Assembly (NCBI RefSeq): GCF_025665335.1
Contig: NZ_CP106869.1
Location: forward strand, 3,932,501 to 3,996,500
DNA: 64,000 nucleotides
Reading direction: 5' to 3'
Source of the DNA: Xanthomonas sp. AM6
GTDB lineage: Bacteria; Pseudomonadota; Gammaproteobacteria; Xanthomonadales; Xanthomonadaceae
Below the pieces are notes generated by a model. The model was not told the DNA's origin. It did no database searches and saw nothing but the letters and a program-made list of their open reading frames with translations. Positions 41,676 to 50,051 of this stretch are shown here, in pieces (the first letter of the stretch is position 1; each line of letters begins with the position of its first letter). The translations under genes were made by a program, and so were the position numbers.

Positions 41676-42692
41676 ATGAACGACGCTCGCCCCGGATCCC
41701 GCCCCTTCTCACTCAGCCGGCGCGACCTGCTGCGGCTGGCCGTGCTCGCGCCCGCCGCGGTCGGCGTGAGCATGCTGCCGGGCTGCGCCAACCCGCCGCG
41801 TTTCGATGGCGGCTTCATCCAGCCGTGGCGCAGCCACCTGGAACTGGGCGCGCAGGACTGGCAACGGCACATGGCGCTGGCCCAGCGCATGGGCTGCCGC
41901 CAGATCGTGGTGCAGTGGGCCGGGCTGTACGGCGGCGGCGGCGATGCGGACTGGGACGTGCCCGACAGCGTGATGCAGCTGATCTTCTCCACCGCCGCCG
42001 CCGCGGGCCTGCGGGTGCGCGTCGGCCTGCCCTACCACAGCGGCTGGTGGAAGGCGCTGCAGGCGCCGGAGCCGGCCACGCTGGAGGCGTTCCTGGCGCT
42101 GACCCTGGACAACGCCCGCGCCTACCTGCAGCGCGCGCCGTGGAGCGCGCAGGGCAACTTCGACGGCTGGTACCTGCCCTACGAACTTGAGCAGTTCCAT
42201 TGGGCGCAGGACGCGCGGCAGCAGCGCCTGTGCGCGTGGCTGGCCGCGCTGTGCGCGGCGGCGGGCGCCGGCACCGCGCAGCCGACCGCGATCTCCACCT
42301 ATTTCAGCCGGCTGCAGACCGACGGCTCGCTGGCGCAGCTGTGGACCCGCATCCTCGACCAGGCGCCGCTGCGGCCGATGGTGCAGGACGGCGTCGGCGT
42401 GGCCGGGCTGGACAACCTGGACGGCGTGAATCCGCTGCTGGCGCTGCTGCGCGCGCGCAAGGTCGATTTCGACGTGGTGGTCGAACTGTTCGAGCAATTG
42501 CCGAGCTCGGCCGCCGACGGCAGCAACTTCCAGGCGCAGACCGCCGACGCCGCGCGCATCGCCAAGCAGCTGGCATGGGCGCGCGGCAGCGGCGCCGCCG
42601 GCATCTTCGCCTTCGCGCTGGATCCGTGGCTGTCGCAGGACACGCCGCGCGCGCAGGCGCTGCGCCGGCAGTGGCGCGCCGGGCGCCAGTAG
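41676..42692 (+). CDS. DUF4434-type TIM-barrel lipoprotein, possible glycoside hydrolase
   Basis: A 338-residue exported protein. The N-terminus has SRRDLLRLA, a twin-arginine-like signal, and a lipobox ending MLPGC (Cys about 36), so it is probably a lipoprotein. The mature part starts GGFIQPWRSHLELGAQDW, and IVVQWAGLYG, GLPYHSGWW, DGWYLPYELEQFHW match the DUF4434 family, predicted glycoside-hydrolase-like TIM barrels. Glu in YLPYELEQ could be catalytic. It is convergent with the exopolysaccharide operon, ending 28 bases from it, which suggests but does not prove a role in trimming that polymer. Confidence 0.72.
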   Translation: MNDARPGSRPFSLSRRDLLRLAVLAPAAVGVSMLPGCANPPRFDGGFIQPWRSHLELGAQDWQRHMALAQRMGCRQIVVQWAGLYGGGGDADWDVPDSVMQLIFSTAAAAGLRVRVGLPYHSGWWKALQAPEPATLEAFLALTLDNARAYLQRAPWSAQGNFDGWYLPYELEQFHWAQDARQQRLCAWLAALCAAAGAGTAQPTAISTYFSRLQTDGSLAQLWTRILDQAPLRPMVQDGVGVAGLDNLDGVNPLLALLRARKVDFDVVVELFEQLPSSAADGSNFQAQTADAARIAKQLAWARGSGAAGIFAFALDPWLSQDTPRAQALRRQWRAGRQ

Positions 42693-42720
42693 GCGCCTGT
42701 CGGCAAACCCGTCGGCGCGC

Positions 42721-43854
42721 CTACAGCGCGCGGCCGATGATCTCGCGCAGGATCTCGCTGCTGCCGCCGAAGATGCGCAGCGCGCGCGCGTCGGCCCAGG
42801 CGCGGCCGATGCCGTATTCGCTGCTGTAGCCGTAGCCGCCGTGCAACTGCAGCAGCGCATCCAGCACCTGGCCCTGGGTCTCGGTGGCGTTGAGCTTGGC
42901 CATCGCCGCGGCGGTGGCCTGCAGCCGGCCCTGCATCTGCTCGCCCAGGCACTGGTCGAGGAAGCTGCGCAGCATCGCCAGCCGCGAGGCCGCGTCGGCG
43001 AGCACGAAGCGGGTGTTCTGGTGGTCGATCAGGTGGCGGCCGAACGCCTTGCGCTGGCGCACGTAGGCGATGGTCTGCTCGAGCATGCCTTCGGCCGAGG
43101 CCGCCGCGCGCAGCGCGATCGCCAGGCGCTCGGCGGCCAGTTGCTCGCCGAGGTAGTCGAAGCCGCGCTGTTCCTCGCCGAGCAGGTGCGACACCGGCAC
43201 CGCCACGTCCTGGAAGAACAGCTCGCTGGTGTCCTGCGCGTGCTGGCCGATCTTGGCCATCGGCGCGCCGCGGGTGACGCCGGGCAGCGCGGTGTCCACG
43301 CAGAACAGGCTCAATCCGCGCGCGCCCAGTTCCGGCGCCACGGTGGCCACCACCACCGCCACGTCGGCGTTGCTGCCGTTGGTGATCCAGGTCTTCTGGC
43401 CGTTGAGCAGGTAGTGTTCGCCTTGCCGTACGGCGCGGGTGCGGATCGCCTTGAGGTCGCTGCCGGCGCCGGGCTCGGTCATCGCGATCGCGCCGATCGC
43501 CTCGCCACGCGCCATCTTCGGCAGCCACGCCTCGCGCACCGCGTCGCTGCCGTAGCGCATCAGGTACGGCGCGACCATGTCCGAATGGATCGAGAAGCCG
43601 ATGCCGAGGAAATTGGCCCGCGCCAGTTCCTCGATCACGCAGGCGGCATGCCCGTCGTCGCCGCCGAGGCCGTAGGGTTCGGGCAGCTGGCAGTTGAGCA
43701 GGCCGGCCGCGCCGGCCGCGCGCCACAGCGAGCGCGGGGTGATGCCGTCGCGCTCCCATTGCGCGTAGTGCGGGGCGATCTGCGCCTCGATGAAGCGCCG
43801 CACCTGGTCGCGGAACAGGGCGTGATCTTCGCGGAAGACGGGGCGCTCGCGCAC
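42721..43854 (-). CDS. Acyl-CoA dehydrogenase-family flavoprotein, last gene of the exopolysaccharide operon
   Basis: A 377-residue flavoprotein with FAD and substrate motifs AMTEPGAGSD (124-133) and GQKTWITNG (152-160), RKAFG, and the C-terminal LHGGYGYSSEY. At the usual place of the catalytic Glu (the YEGT position) it has Gly (RIFGGSSEI), but Glu242 in LAAERLAIA matches the alternative catalytic Glu of long-chain and isovaleryl-CoA dehydrogenases. GTG 43854, two bases after the AlgF-like stop, gives the normal N-terminus. In this operon it may oxidise an acyl or aminoacyl group on the carrier protein, as flavin dehydrogenases do with prolyl-carrier proteins; ordinary fatty-acid oxidation is the simpler alternative. 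Confidence 0.88.
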   Translation of the reverse strand: MRERPVFREDHALFRDQVRRFIEAQIAPHYAQWERDGITPRSLWRAAGAAGLLNCQLPEPYGLGGDDGHAACVIEELARANFLGIGFSIHSDMVAPYLMRYGSDAVREAWLPKMARGEAIGAIAMTEPGAGSDLKAIRTRAVRQGEHYLLNGQKTWITNGSNADVAVVVATVAPELGARGLSLFCVDTALPGVTRGAPMAKIGQHAQDTSELFFQDVAVPVSHLLGEEQRGFDYLGEQLAAERLAIALRAAASAEGMLEQTIAYVRQRKAFGRHLIDHQNTRFVLADAASRLAMLRSFLDQCLGEQMQGRLQATAAAMAKLNATETQGQVLDALLQLHGGYGYSSEYGIGRAWADARALRIFGGSSEILREIIGRAL

Positions 43855-43856
43855 GC

Positions 43857-44546
43857 TCAGCGGCCGACCGGATCGGTGCCACTGAGCTGGCCCTGCAGCA
43901 CCGGCGCGGCGGCGCTGCCGCTCAGGAACAGGCTGTAGTGGTCGCCGGGCTGCAACGGCGGCAGCGCCAGCGGCGCGCTGTCCTTGCCGCCGCATCCGGC
44001 GACCAGCTGCGCCTTGACCGGGTTGATCGCACGCGCGCTGCTGGCGCCGGCGGCGACCGCCGGGAACACCACCGGGCCGTTGCCGGCCATCGCCAGCCGC
44101 GCCTGGCCGCAGCCGCTGGCCAGGTTGTAGAAACGGATCTCGGCCTTGAGCGCATCGCTGCTGCCGCCGCCGTCGGCCAGCACCGCCAGCGGCCGCGACG
44201 GTGCGGCCGGGTCCAGCACCAGCGTAGTGAAGCTGCCGGCGGCGACCTGCGCCTGCTGGCGCGCCTTGCCGGCCACGTGCACCGCGAATGGCTTGCCGCC
44301 TTCGACGATGGCGTAGCGAGTGGCGCGGATGGCCGGGCCGATGCGCTGCTCGGCACCGTTGCCGACGCCGACCGTGAGCGCGACGCTGCCCGGGTTGAGC
44401 ACGCGCACGAACGCCGAGCCGGCCGGCGGGCGGGCGGCGTACAGCTGCGCGAGGCGGCCTTCCGAAGCGCCCTGCTGGGCGCTGGCGGCCAGCGGCGCGA
44501 GCGCCAGCACGGCAGTGGCGAGCAGGGTCATGATCGGTCTCATCAT
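43857..44546 (-). CDS. AlgF-like periplasmic protein
   Basis: A 229-residue exported protein with signal peptide (ending AASAQQ). The mature part starts LYAARPPAGSAFVRVLNPG and includes INPVKAQLV, both close to the pattern of AlgF, an essential periplasmic partner in alginate O-acetylation. It has no enzyme motif. ATG 44546 overlaps the stop of the adenylating-enzyme gene (ATGA), and the stop is two bases before the dehydrogenase start. The presumed role is an adaptor between the membrane acyltransferase and periplasmic transferases. Confidence 0.8.
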   Translation of the reverse strand: MMRPIMTLLATAVLALAPLAASAQQGASEGRLAQLYAARPPAGSAFVRVLNPGSVALTVGVGNGAEQRIGPAIRATRYAIVEGGKPFAVHVAGKARQQAQVAAGSFTTLVLDPAAPSRPLAVLADGGGSSDALKAEIRFYNLASGCGQARLAMAGNGPVVFPAVAAGASSARAINPVKAQLVAGCGGKDSAPLALPPLQPGDHYSLFLSGSAAAPVLQGQLSGTDPVGR

Positions 44547-46018
44547 CGTTTCGGTTCCTGGCTGCGGAGCGTGCGCGCCAGTGCGTAGCGCTGCTCCAGT
44601 TGTTTGCGATCGACCTTGTGGGTGGCGCCGGTGGGCAACGCGTCCACGGCGATCAGTTCGGAGGGAATCATGTACGGCGGCACGCGCTGGCCGAGCTGCC
44701 GCTTCCAGTCGTGCAGCGCGTCGGGCAGCGGCTGCACCGCGCCGGCGCCCGGCGCGGCCGGTTCGACGAAGCCGATCATCCGCGCCAGGCTGCCGTCGGG
44801 CCGGCGCAGCACCACCGCCGCGCCGGCGACCACGCCATCCAGGGTGGACAGCGCCGCGTCCACTTCGGCCAGTTCGATGCGGTAGCCGTTGAGCTTGATC
44901 TGGTCGTCCTTGCGGCCGCGGAAGTAGATGCGGCCCTGCGCATCGACGTCGCCGAGGTCGCCGCTGCGGTAGGCGCGCTTGCCGTCGTGCTCGAACAGCA
45001 CGCCCTGGTCCAGGTCCGGGCGTTCCAGGTAGCCGCGCATCACGTGGTCGCCGGCCATGCAGATCTCGCCGTCGTCGATGAACACCTGCGCATAGGGCTT
45101 GGCCACGCCGATCGGGAACGGGTTGGGCGCGGCCGCGCGCAACGCCGGATCGATCTCCACCCAGGTGGTGGAACAGGTCGCCTCGGTCGGGCCGTAGGAG
45201 TTGACGATGCGCGCGCGCGGGAAGCGCGCCCACAGTTCCTCGGCCACGCGCGGGGTCAGCGACTCGGCGCCGAACACGAACACCTGCAGCGTGGGCAGGT
45301 GCTCGGCGCCGAAGCGCGGGTTGAGCAGCTGCTGGCGCACGAACGAGGGCGTGGACGCCCACACCGCCACGTCGGCATCGCGCAGGTGTTCGACGAAACG
45401 CGCGCTGTCGGCGATCACCTCGCGCGGGCACAGCACGCAGCAGCCGCCCAGGCCGAGCGCGCCGCACAGGTCGAACAGCGAGAAATCGAAGCTGAACAGC
45501 ATCTGGTTGAGGAACGCCGGCGCCGGCCCCAGCGCCAGGCAGTCGCGGATCCAGCCGGCGAACAGCGCCACGCTGTCGCGACCGATCTGCACGCCCTTCG
45601 GGTCGCCGGTGCTGCCGGAGGTGAACATGATGTAGGCCAGGTCCGGTACCGCCAGCGCGCGCGCCTCGTCGGCGCCGGGGCCGAACGCATCGGCCGCCGC
45701 GTCGTAGACCGCGGCGGCATGCACCAGCGCGGTGATGCGCTGCAGCCGCGCCGGCGGATTGATGGTGTCCACCGGCACGTAGGTCACGCCCAGCTGCAGG
45801 CAGCCGAGCATGGCCACCACGAACGCGGACTGCTTGTGGCCCCAGATCACCAGCGCATGGCCCGGCCGCACGCCGGCCTGCTGCGCGCGCGCGATCCAGT
45901 CCTGCGTGGCCTGGTACAGCCCGGCCCAGTCCAGCACCCCGGCGGCATCGTGCAACGCGGGCGCATGCGGCGCGCGGTCGCGTTCGACGAAGCGGCACTG
46001 GTCGAAATCAAAGCGCAT
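44543..46018 (-). CDS. DltA-like amino acid-adenylating enzyme
   Basis: A 491-residue ANL-family enzyme expected to activate a carboxylic acid with ATP and load it on the adjacent carrier protein. It shows A3 FTSGSTGDPKG (132-142), A5 NSYGPTEAT (273-281), A7 YRSGDLG, A8 GRKDDQIKLNGYRIELAEV, and the C-terminal catalytic Lys (468) in TGATHKVDRKQL. Asp178 in FSFDFS sits where aminoacyl-adenylating domains hold the substrate amino group, so an amino acid is likely. The overall pattern is DltA-like, but the Cys that tunes DltA for D-alanine (FCGE segment) is not present (FGAE here), so the amino acid may not be D-alanine. Confidence 0.85.
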   Translation of the reverse strand: MRFDFDQCRFVERDRAPHAPALHDAAGVLDWAGLYQATQDWIARAQQAGVRPGHALVIWGHKQSAFVVAMLGCLQLGVTYVPVDTINPPARLQRITALVHAAAVYDAAADAFGPGADEARALAVPDLAYIMFTSGSTGDPKGVQIGRDSVALFAGWIRDCLALGPAPAFLNQMLFSFDFSLFDLCGALGLGGCCVLCPREVIADSARFVEHLRDADVAVWASTPSFVRQQLLNPRFGAEHLPTLQVFVFGAESLTPRVAEELWARFPRARIVNSYGPTEATCSTTWVEIDPALRAAAPNPFPIGVAKPYAQVFIDDGEICMAGDHVMRGYLERPDLDQGVLFEHDGKRAYRSGDLGDVDAQGRIYFRGRKDDQIKLNGYRIELAEVDAALSTLDGVVAGAAVVLRRPDGSLARMIGFVEPAAPGAGAVQPLPDALHDWKRQLGQRVPPYMIPSELIAVDALPTGATHKVDRKQLEQRYALARTLRSQEPKR

Positions 46019-46045
46019 GGAGGCGGCTCCGGCCGTGGTCCAGGA

Positions 46046-46276
46046 TCAACGCCGGTGCGCGGCGACGTACTCGGCCAGCACCTGCACCGATTCGACCAGC
46101 GTGTCGATCTCGTCGATCGGCAGGGTCACGCCGAGGCGGTCCTTGACCTCGACCATCAGCTGCACCTTGGACATCGAATCGAACAGCGATTCCATGTACT
46201 CGTCGGGCTGCACGCGGGTGCCGATCACGCTCTCGACGATGTCGGTCAGCTGGGTCTGGAGGGTCTGCATGTCCAT
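46046..46276 (-). CDS. DltC-like acyl/peptidyl carrier protein
   Basis: A 76-residue acidic four-helix protein with the phosphopantetheine Ser34 in LFDSMSKVQL, the D-S-x context of carrier proteins, and a C-terminal ESVQVLAEYV helix. ATG 46276 is chosen for the AAGGTG ribosome site 6 bases upstream; a second ATG two codons later is less good. It lies 13 bases after the MBOAT gene and 27 before the adenylating enzyme, so it is the natural carrier for that enzyme. Confidence 0.9.
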   Translation of the reverse strand: MDMQTLQTQLTDIVESVIGTRVQPDEYMESLFDSMSKVQLMVEVKDRLGVTLPIDEIDTLVESVQVLAEYVAAHRR

Positions 46277-46289
46277 GGGATTCACCTTG

Positions 46290-47870
46290 TCAGAACTGGA
46301 AATAGAGGAAACGCGATTCTTTGTGCAGGCTCGCCAGGCACAGCGCGAGCAGCGACAGCATCGCCAGCAGCCACGGCAGGTTCGGCTGCCAGCGCATCCA
46401 CGCGCGCGGCGCCGGGCTCGGCTTGGCCAGCGCCGGCGAGTACACGCCCATGATCTGGTGCGCGTTGGGCGCCAGCCACACCACCGCCAGCAAGGCCGCG
46501 ATGTACAGCAGCTGCAGGTGGTGGCCGGCGAGCAGGCGCCAGCCGTCGGCCACGCCCATCCCGGCGACGTGGCCGAGGTTGTCCAGGCGTTCCCAGCCGC
46601 GCAGGCCGGCCATGCCCTGCACAAGTTGCCATGCCGCATGCACGCCGTCGGCGCGGAAGAACGCCTGCGCGAACAGCACCGCGACGAAGGTCAGCAGCAG
46701 GTAGCCGGCATGCTGCAGCGGGTTGAGCGTGCGCAACGCCGCCGGCTTGCGCCCGCCGACGAAGATGCGCCAGGCGTGGTTGATCGCCAGGTAGGCGGCG
46801 TGCAGCAGGCCGAAGATCAGGAACTGCAGGCCGGCGCCGTGCCAGATCCCGGCCAGGCCCATCGCCCACACCGTGGGCAGCACGATCATCGAGGCGAAGC
46901 CGCCGGCCGAGGCCACCGCGGCCGGGCCGGTGGCGCGCCCGTGGCGGGTGCGCCAGCGCGTCACCGCCATCGCCACCGGGTAGTACAGGTAGGCGGTGAT
47001 GTAGCGGGTCAGGGTCATGTGCCAGCGCGCCCAGAAGTCGATCACGCTGGTCGCCTTGTACGGCGAGTTGAAGTTGAGCGGGAAGCGGATGCCGAACATC
47101 CGCGCCAGGCCCAGCGCCATGTCCGAATAGCCGGAGAAATCGAAGTACAGCTGCAGCGCGTAGCTCAGCGCGGTGGCCCACGCGCCCCAGAACTGCACCT
47201 CGCCGGTACTGGCGAAACCGGCGTCGGCGTACGGCGCGATGCTGTCGGCCAGCAGCACCTTCTTGGCCAGGCCGATCACGAACAGCATGCCGCCGACCGA
47301 CAGGTTGTCGGCGTGGAAGCGGTAGGTCTCGCGCCTGCTGAACTGCGGCATCATCTCCTTGTGGTGGAGGATGGGGCCGGCGATCAGGTGCGGGAAGAAG
47401 GTCACGAACAGCACGTAGCTGAGCGGGCTGCGGTCATTGACCACGCCGGCGCGGCAATCGAGCAGGTAGCCGATCTGGGTGAAGGTGAAGAAAGAGATGC
47501 CCAGCGGCAGGATCAGCGCGTCCATCGGGCCGACGTTGAAGCCCACCTCGTGCGCGAAGGTGAGCATCGCCGCGAAGTACTTGTAGTGCACCAGCAGCGC
47601 CAGGTCGGCGGCCACGCCCAGCGCGGTGGCCAGCAGTTGCAGCCGCGGCCGCCCGGCCAGCGACAGGATCGCCAGGCTGACCAGGTAGTTGAACACGATC
47701 GAGCCGCCCAGCAGCACCACGAACTGCGGGTTCCACCAGCCGTAGAACACGATCGAGGCCACGCACAGCCACAGCGCGGCCAGGCGCGGCTGCAGCGCGC
47801 CCAGCAGGTAGTGCACGCCCAGCGCGACCGGCAGGAAGATCAGCAGGAACAGGAAGGAGTTGAACAGCAT
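46290..47870 (-). CDS. MBOAT acyltransferase (DltB/AlgI type)
   Basis: A 526-residue inner-membrane protein with about eleven hydrophobic segments. The MBOAT signature residues are present: His284 in FWARWHMTLTRYI and the invariant catalytic His344 in GIWHGAGLQF, plus LYFDFSGYSDMALG. DltB and AlgI carry an acyl group across the inner membrane, from a carrier protein thioester (DltB) or an acetyl donor (AlgI). Coming directly before a carrier protein and adenylating enzyme, a DltB-like mode is more likely here. Confidence 0.93.
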   Translation of the reverse strand: MLFNSFLFLLIFLPVALGVHYLLGALQPRLAALWLCVASIVFYGWWNPQFVVLLGGSIVFNYLVSLAILSLAGRPRLQLLATALGVAADLALLVHYKYFAAMLTFAHEVGFNVGPMDALILPLGISFFTFTQIGYLLDCRAGVVNDRSPLSYVLFVTFFPHLIAGPILHHKEMMPQFSRRETYRFHADNLSVGGMLFVIGLAKKVLLADSIAPYADAGFASTGEVQFWGAWATALSYALQLYFDFSGYSDMALGLARMFGIRFPLNFNSPYKATSVIDFWARWHMTLTRYITAYLYYPVAMAVTRWRTRHGRATGPAAVASAGGFASMIVLPTVWAMGLAGIWHGAGLQFLIFGLLHAAYLAINHAWRIFVGGRKPAALRTLNPLQHAGYLLLTFVAVLFAQAFFRADGVHAAWQLVQGMAGLRGWERLDNLGHVAGMGVADGWRLLAGHHLQLLYIAALLAVVWLAPNAHQIMGVYSPALAKPSPAPRAWMRWQPNLPWLLAMLSLLALCLASLHKESRFLYFQF

Positions 47871-47882
47871 CGTCGTCGGCGC

Positions 47883-49007
47883 TCAGTCGGTCTCGGCCAG
47901 CGCCGCGCGTTCGCCGTCGGTCAGCGGCAGGGACAGGGCCATTTCCGAGAATTCCCAGACCACCAGCTTCAGGCTCGGCGGCCATTGCGCGCGCTGCGGC
48001 CAGGCCGCCAGCAGCGCGCCGGAGAACTGGCCGCCGTCCAGGCTCTGGTTCCACACCTCGCGGCCGAGCGCATGGCCCAGGCGCTCGGCGAACAGGCTGC
48101 GGCGCCCGTTGGAACTGCCCAGCAGCAGTACTTCCACCGGCGGCGTGTCGTCCAGCAGGCCGCCGCTGCGCAGCGGCGCGATGGCCTGCTCCGGTTCGCG
48201 GTCCAGCGCCGGGCGCCAGGCCGGCGGCGCGTGCTCCAGCCCGGCCAGCACGATCAGGTCGCCCATCCGCGGTTTCGGCGCGCCGGGCGCACCGACCTCG
48301 AACGCCTGCCCGCCACGCCCGCCGAGCAGCGGCAGTGCCGACGCGGCCACCGCGTCGGCGGCGCGCTGCGCGCCAATGCGGTTCATGTGCACGTCGGTGC
48401 GGAAGAACACCGGTTCCTGCCCGGCCTGCAGCACCGGCAGCAGGTCGGTCGAGGCCACGCCGGCGGCGGCCAGCGCCTGCTGCCACTGCTCCAGCCGCGC
48501 GCGCATCGGCGCCGAATGGCGCAGGCCGCAGGTGTGCGCCTGCTCGATCCGCGCCTTGTCCGGCACCGCCACCACCAGCAGCTGCACGCCCTGCGCCTGC
48601 AGCTGCCGCGCCCAGTGCCGCATCAGGCGCACGCGCTGGGCGAACACCGCCTCGCCCACGCCCGCGGGCGGGCGCAGCCCGTCGCGGTAGAACAACCAGC
48701 CCGGGCAACCCAGCGCGACCTGCGGCCCGGCATCGCCGAGCAGCCGGTAGCGCAGCGCCGCGCCGGCCAGATCGGCCTGCGCCTGCAGCGGCAGCTTCAG
48801 CGCCTGGTTGATCGCGCGGCCGGCCTCGCCGTCGGCCCAGCGCGCCGGCGCCAGCGACGCCGCCGGCAGCTGCGCGCGGCCCAGCATCCAGCCGCCGGAC
48901 AGCAGCCCGGCGACCAGCAGCACCACCACCACCACGGCGGTGGCCACGTGCGCGCGCGCAGGCGCTGCCGCAGGCAGGGGCGCAGGCGCGCCGGGACGTG
49001 CGCTCAT
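47883..49007 (-). CDS. AlgJ/AlgX-like membrane-anchored SGNH protein
   Basis: A 374-residue protein with one N-terminal membrane helix (about 20-43) and a periplasmic SGNH-like domain. It shows CPGWLFYRDG, VVAVPDKARIE, the DxH pair in RTDVHMNR (Asp205, His207) and a Ser in VLLLGSSNGRR (298/299), the pattern of alginate acetyltransferases AlgJ and AlgX. It would accept the group delivered by the MBOAT and pass it to the polymer. The motif HW of the partner paralogue is HM here. Confidence 0.82.
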   Translation of the reverse strand: MSARPGAPAPLPAAAPARAHVATAVVVVVLLVAGLLSGGWMLGRAQLPAASLAPARWADGEAGRAINQALKLPLQAQADLAGAALRYRLLGDAGPQVALGCPGWLFYRDGLRPPAGVGEAVFAQRVRLMRHWARQLQAQGVQLLVVAVPDKARIEQAHTCGLRHSAPMRARLEQWQQALAAAGVASTDLLPVLQAGQEPVFFRTDVHMNRIGAQRAADAVAASALPLLGGRGGQAFEVGAPGAPKPRMGDLIVLAGLEHAPPAWRPALDREPEQAIAPLRSGGLLDDTPPVEVLLLGSSNGRRSLFAERLGHALGREVWNQSLDGGQFSGALLAAWPQRAQWPPSLKLVVWEFSEMALSLPLTDGERAALAETD

Positions 49008-49011
49008 CGGC

Positions 49012-50034
49012 TTACTTTCCCAGGGCCTTGTGCAGGCGCGCCTGCCACTGCGGCGCGCTCATGATCGAGGCGTTGTCCCATTGGCCGCGCGCATCCGGGC
49101 CCTGCACATAGGACGGCTCGAACATCTGCCACACCAGCACCTGCGGCTTGGTCTTCTGGAACTCGGGCGATTCCAGGTATTCCAGCAGCATCACCCACGG
49201 GCCGACGTTGCCGGGCTTCCAGTTCACCGACACCGGGCGATCGAGCAGGTTGGACAGCTTCTGCGGGAAACCGAAATACGGCTGCACCATGCTGTGCCCG
49301 GTGACATGCACCGGCGCCGGCGCGTCGTCCAGCAGCGCTTGCTGCTCGGACTGGCGACGCACGGTGAAGGTGTCGCGGCCCACCGCCTTGCGCTGCGCGT
49401 CGGTCAGGAACAGCTCGGCCAGGTCGCCGAAGCGGCGCTCCTTGATCTCGCTGCCCAGGGCCATGCCGGTGCCGTCCTGGCCCTGCAGCCGCGGCACCTG
49501 CTGGCGGACCTGCGCGGCCACGGCCACGGCCACCGCGTCGGCGGCCGGCTGGGTCCAGTGCTGGTCGCTGCGGTAGAACACCTCCTGCCCGCCCTGCTTG
49601 ACCTGGCGCAGCACCTGCAGCGCGTCCACCGCCGGCACCTGCGCCTTGCCCAGGCTGTCGTGGATCAGCGCGTAGCGGCCGCGCACGGCATCGCTCATGC
49701 GCTTGCCGTCGGGCAGCTTGTCCTCGTAGAACAGGGCCTTGTCCGGCAGCACCAGCACTTCCAGCCTGACTCCGGCCGCCGCCAGCGCCGCGCGCGCCTC
49801 GGCGATCAGCGCGGTGTTGCGGGCGATCGCGGCGCCGTCGACGTCGGTCAGGCTGCCCCATCCGGGGAACAGCCAGCCGTCCTTGCCGACCATCACGATC
49901 GAGGAGTCCTGCGCAGCGCCGGCGGCGGCAGGCGGCGCCTGGGCCAGCGCCGGCGCGACGGCGAAGGCGAACAGCAGGCCCAGCCACAGGGCGCGGGCCT
50001 GCGCACGCGGGGGCGGGAAGACAGCAGCGGTCAT
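49012..50034 (-). CDS. AlgX/AlgJ-like periplasmic SGNH protein
   Basis: A 340-residue exported protein with signal peptide (ending PALAQA). The SGNH-like domain has GKDGWLFPGWGS, VLVLPDKALFYEDKLP, the catalytic-type DQHW (Asp157, His159) in YRSDQHWTQ, and Ser248 in TGHSMVQPYFGFP, close to AlgX/AlgJ. ATG 50034 is supported by AAGGA 7 bases upstream; an ATG five codons earlier is possible. It is a paralogue of the next gene, giving two potential periplasmic O-acyl(aminoacyl)transferases. Confidence 0.85.
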   Translation of the reverse strand: MTAAVFPPPRAQARALWLGLLFAFAVAPALAQAPPAAAGAAQDSSIVMVGKDGWLFPGWGSLTDVDGAAIARNTALIAEARAALAAAGVRLEVLVLPDKALFYEDKLPDGKRMSDAVRGRYALIHDSLGKAQVPAVDALQVLRQVKQGGQEVFYRSDQHWTQPAADAVAVAVAAQVRQQVPRLQGQDGTGMALGSEIKERRFGDLAELFLTDAQRKAVGRDTFTVRRQSEQQALLDDAPAPVHVTGHSMVQPYFGFPQKLSNLLDRPVSVNWKPGNVGPWVMLLEYLESPEFQKTKPQVLVWQMFEPSYVQGPDARGQWDNASIMSAPQWQARLHKALGK

Positions 50035-50051
50035 GGCGGTTCCTTGCATGA

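Noticed and set aside
42721-43854. The dehydrogenase as a catalytically dead protein
   Set aside because: Gly replaces the usual Glu, but Glu242 fits the alternative catalytic position of the LCAD/IVD branch.
44543-47870. Teichoic-acid D-alanylation (true dlt operon)
   Set aside because: Gene content and all surroundings are Gram-negative, DltD is absent, and AlgF/AlgJ/AlgX-like partners and a glycan synthase are present instead.
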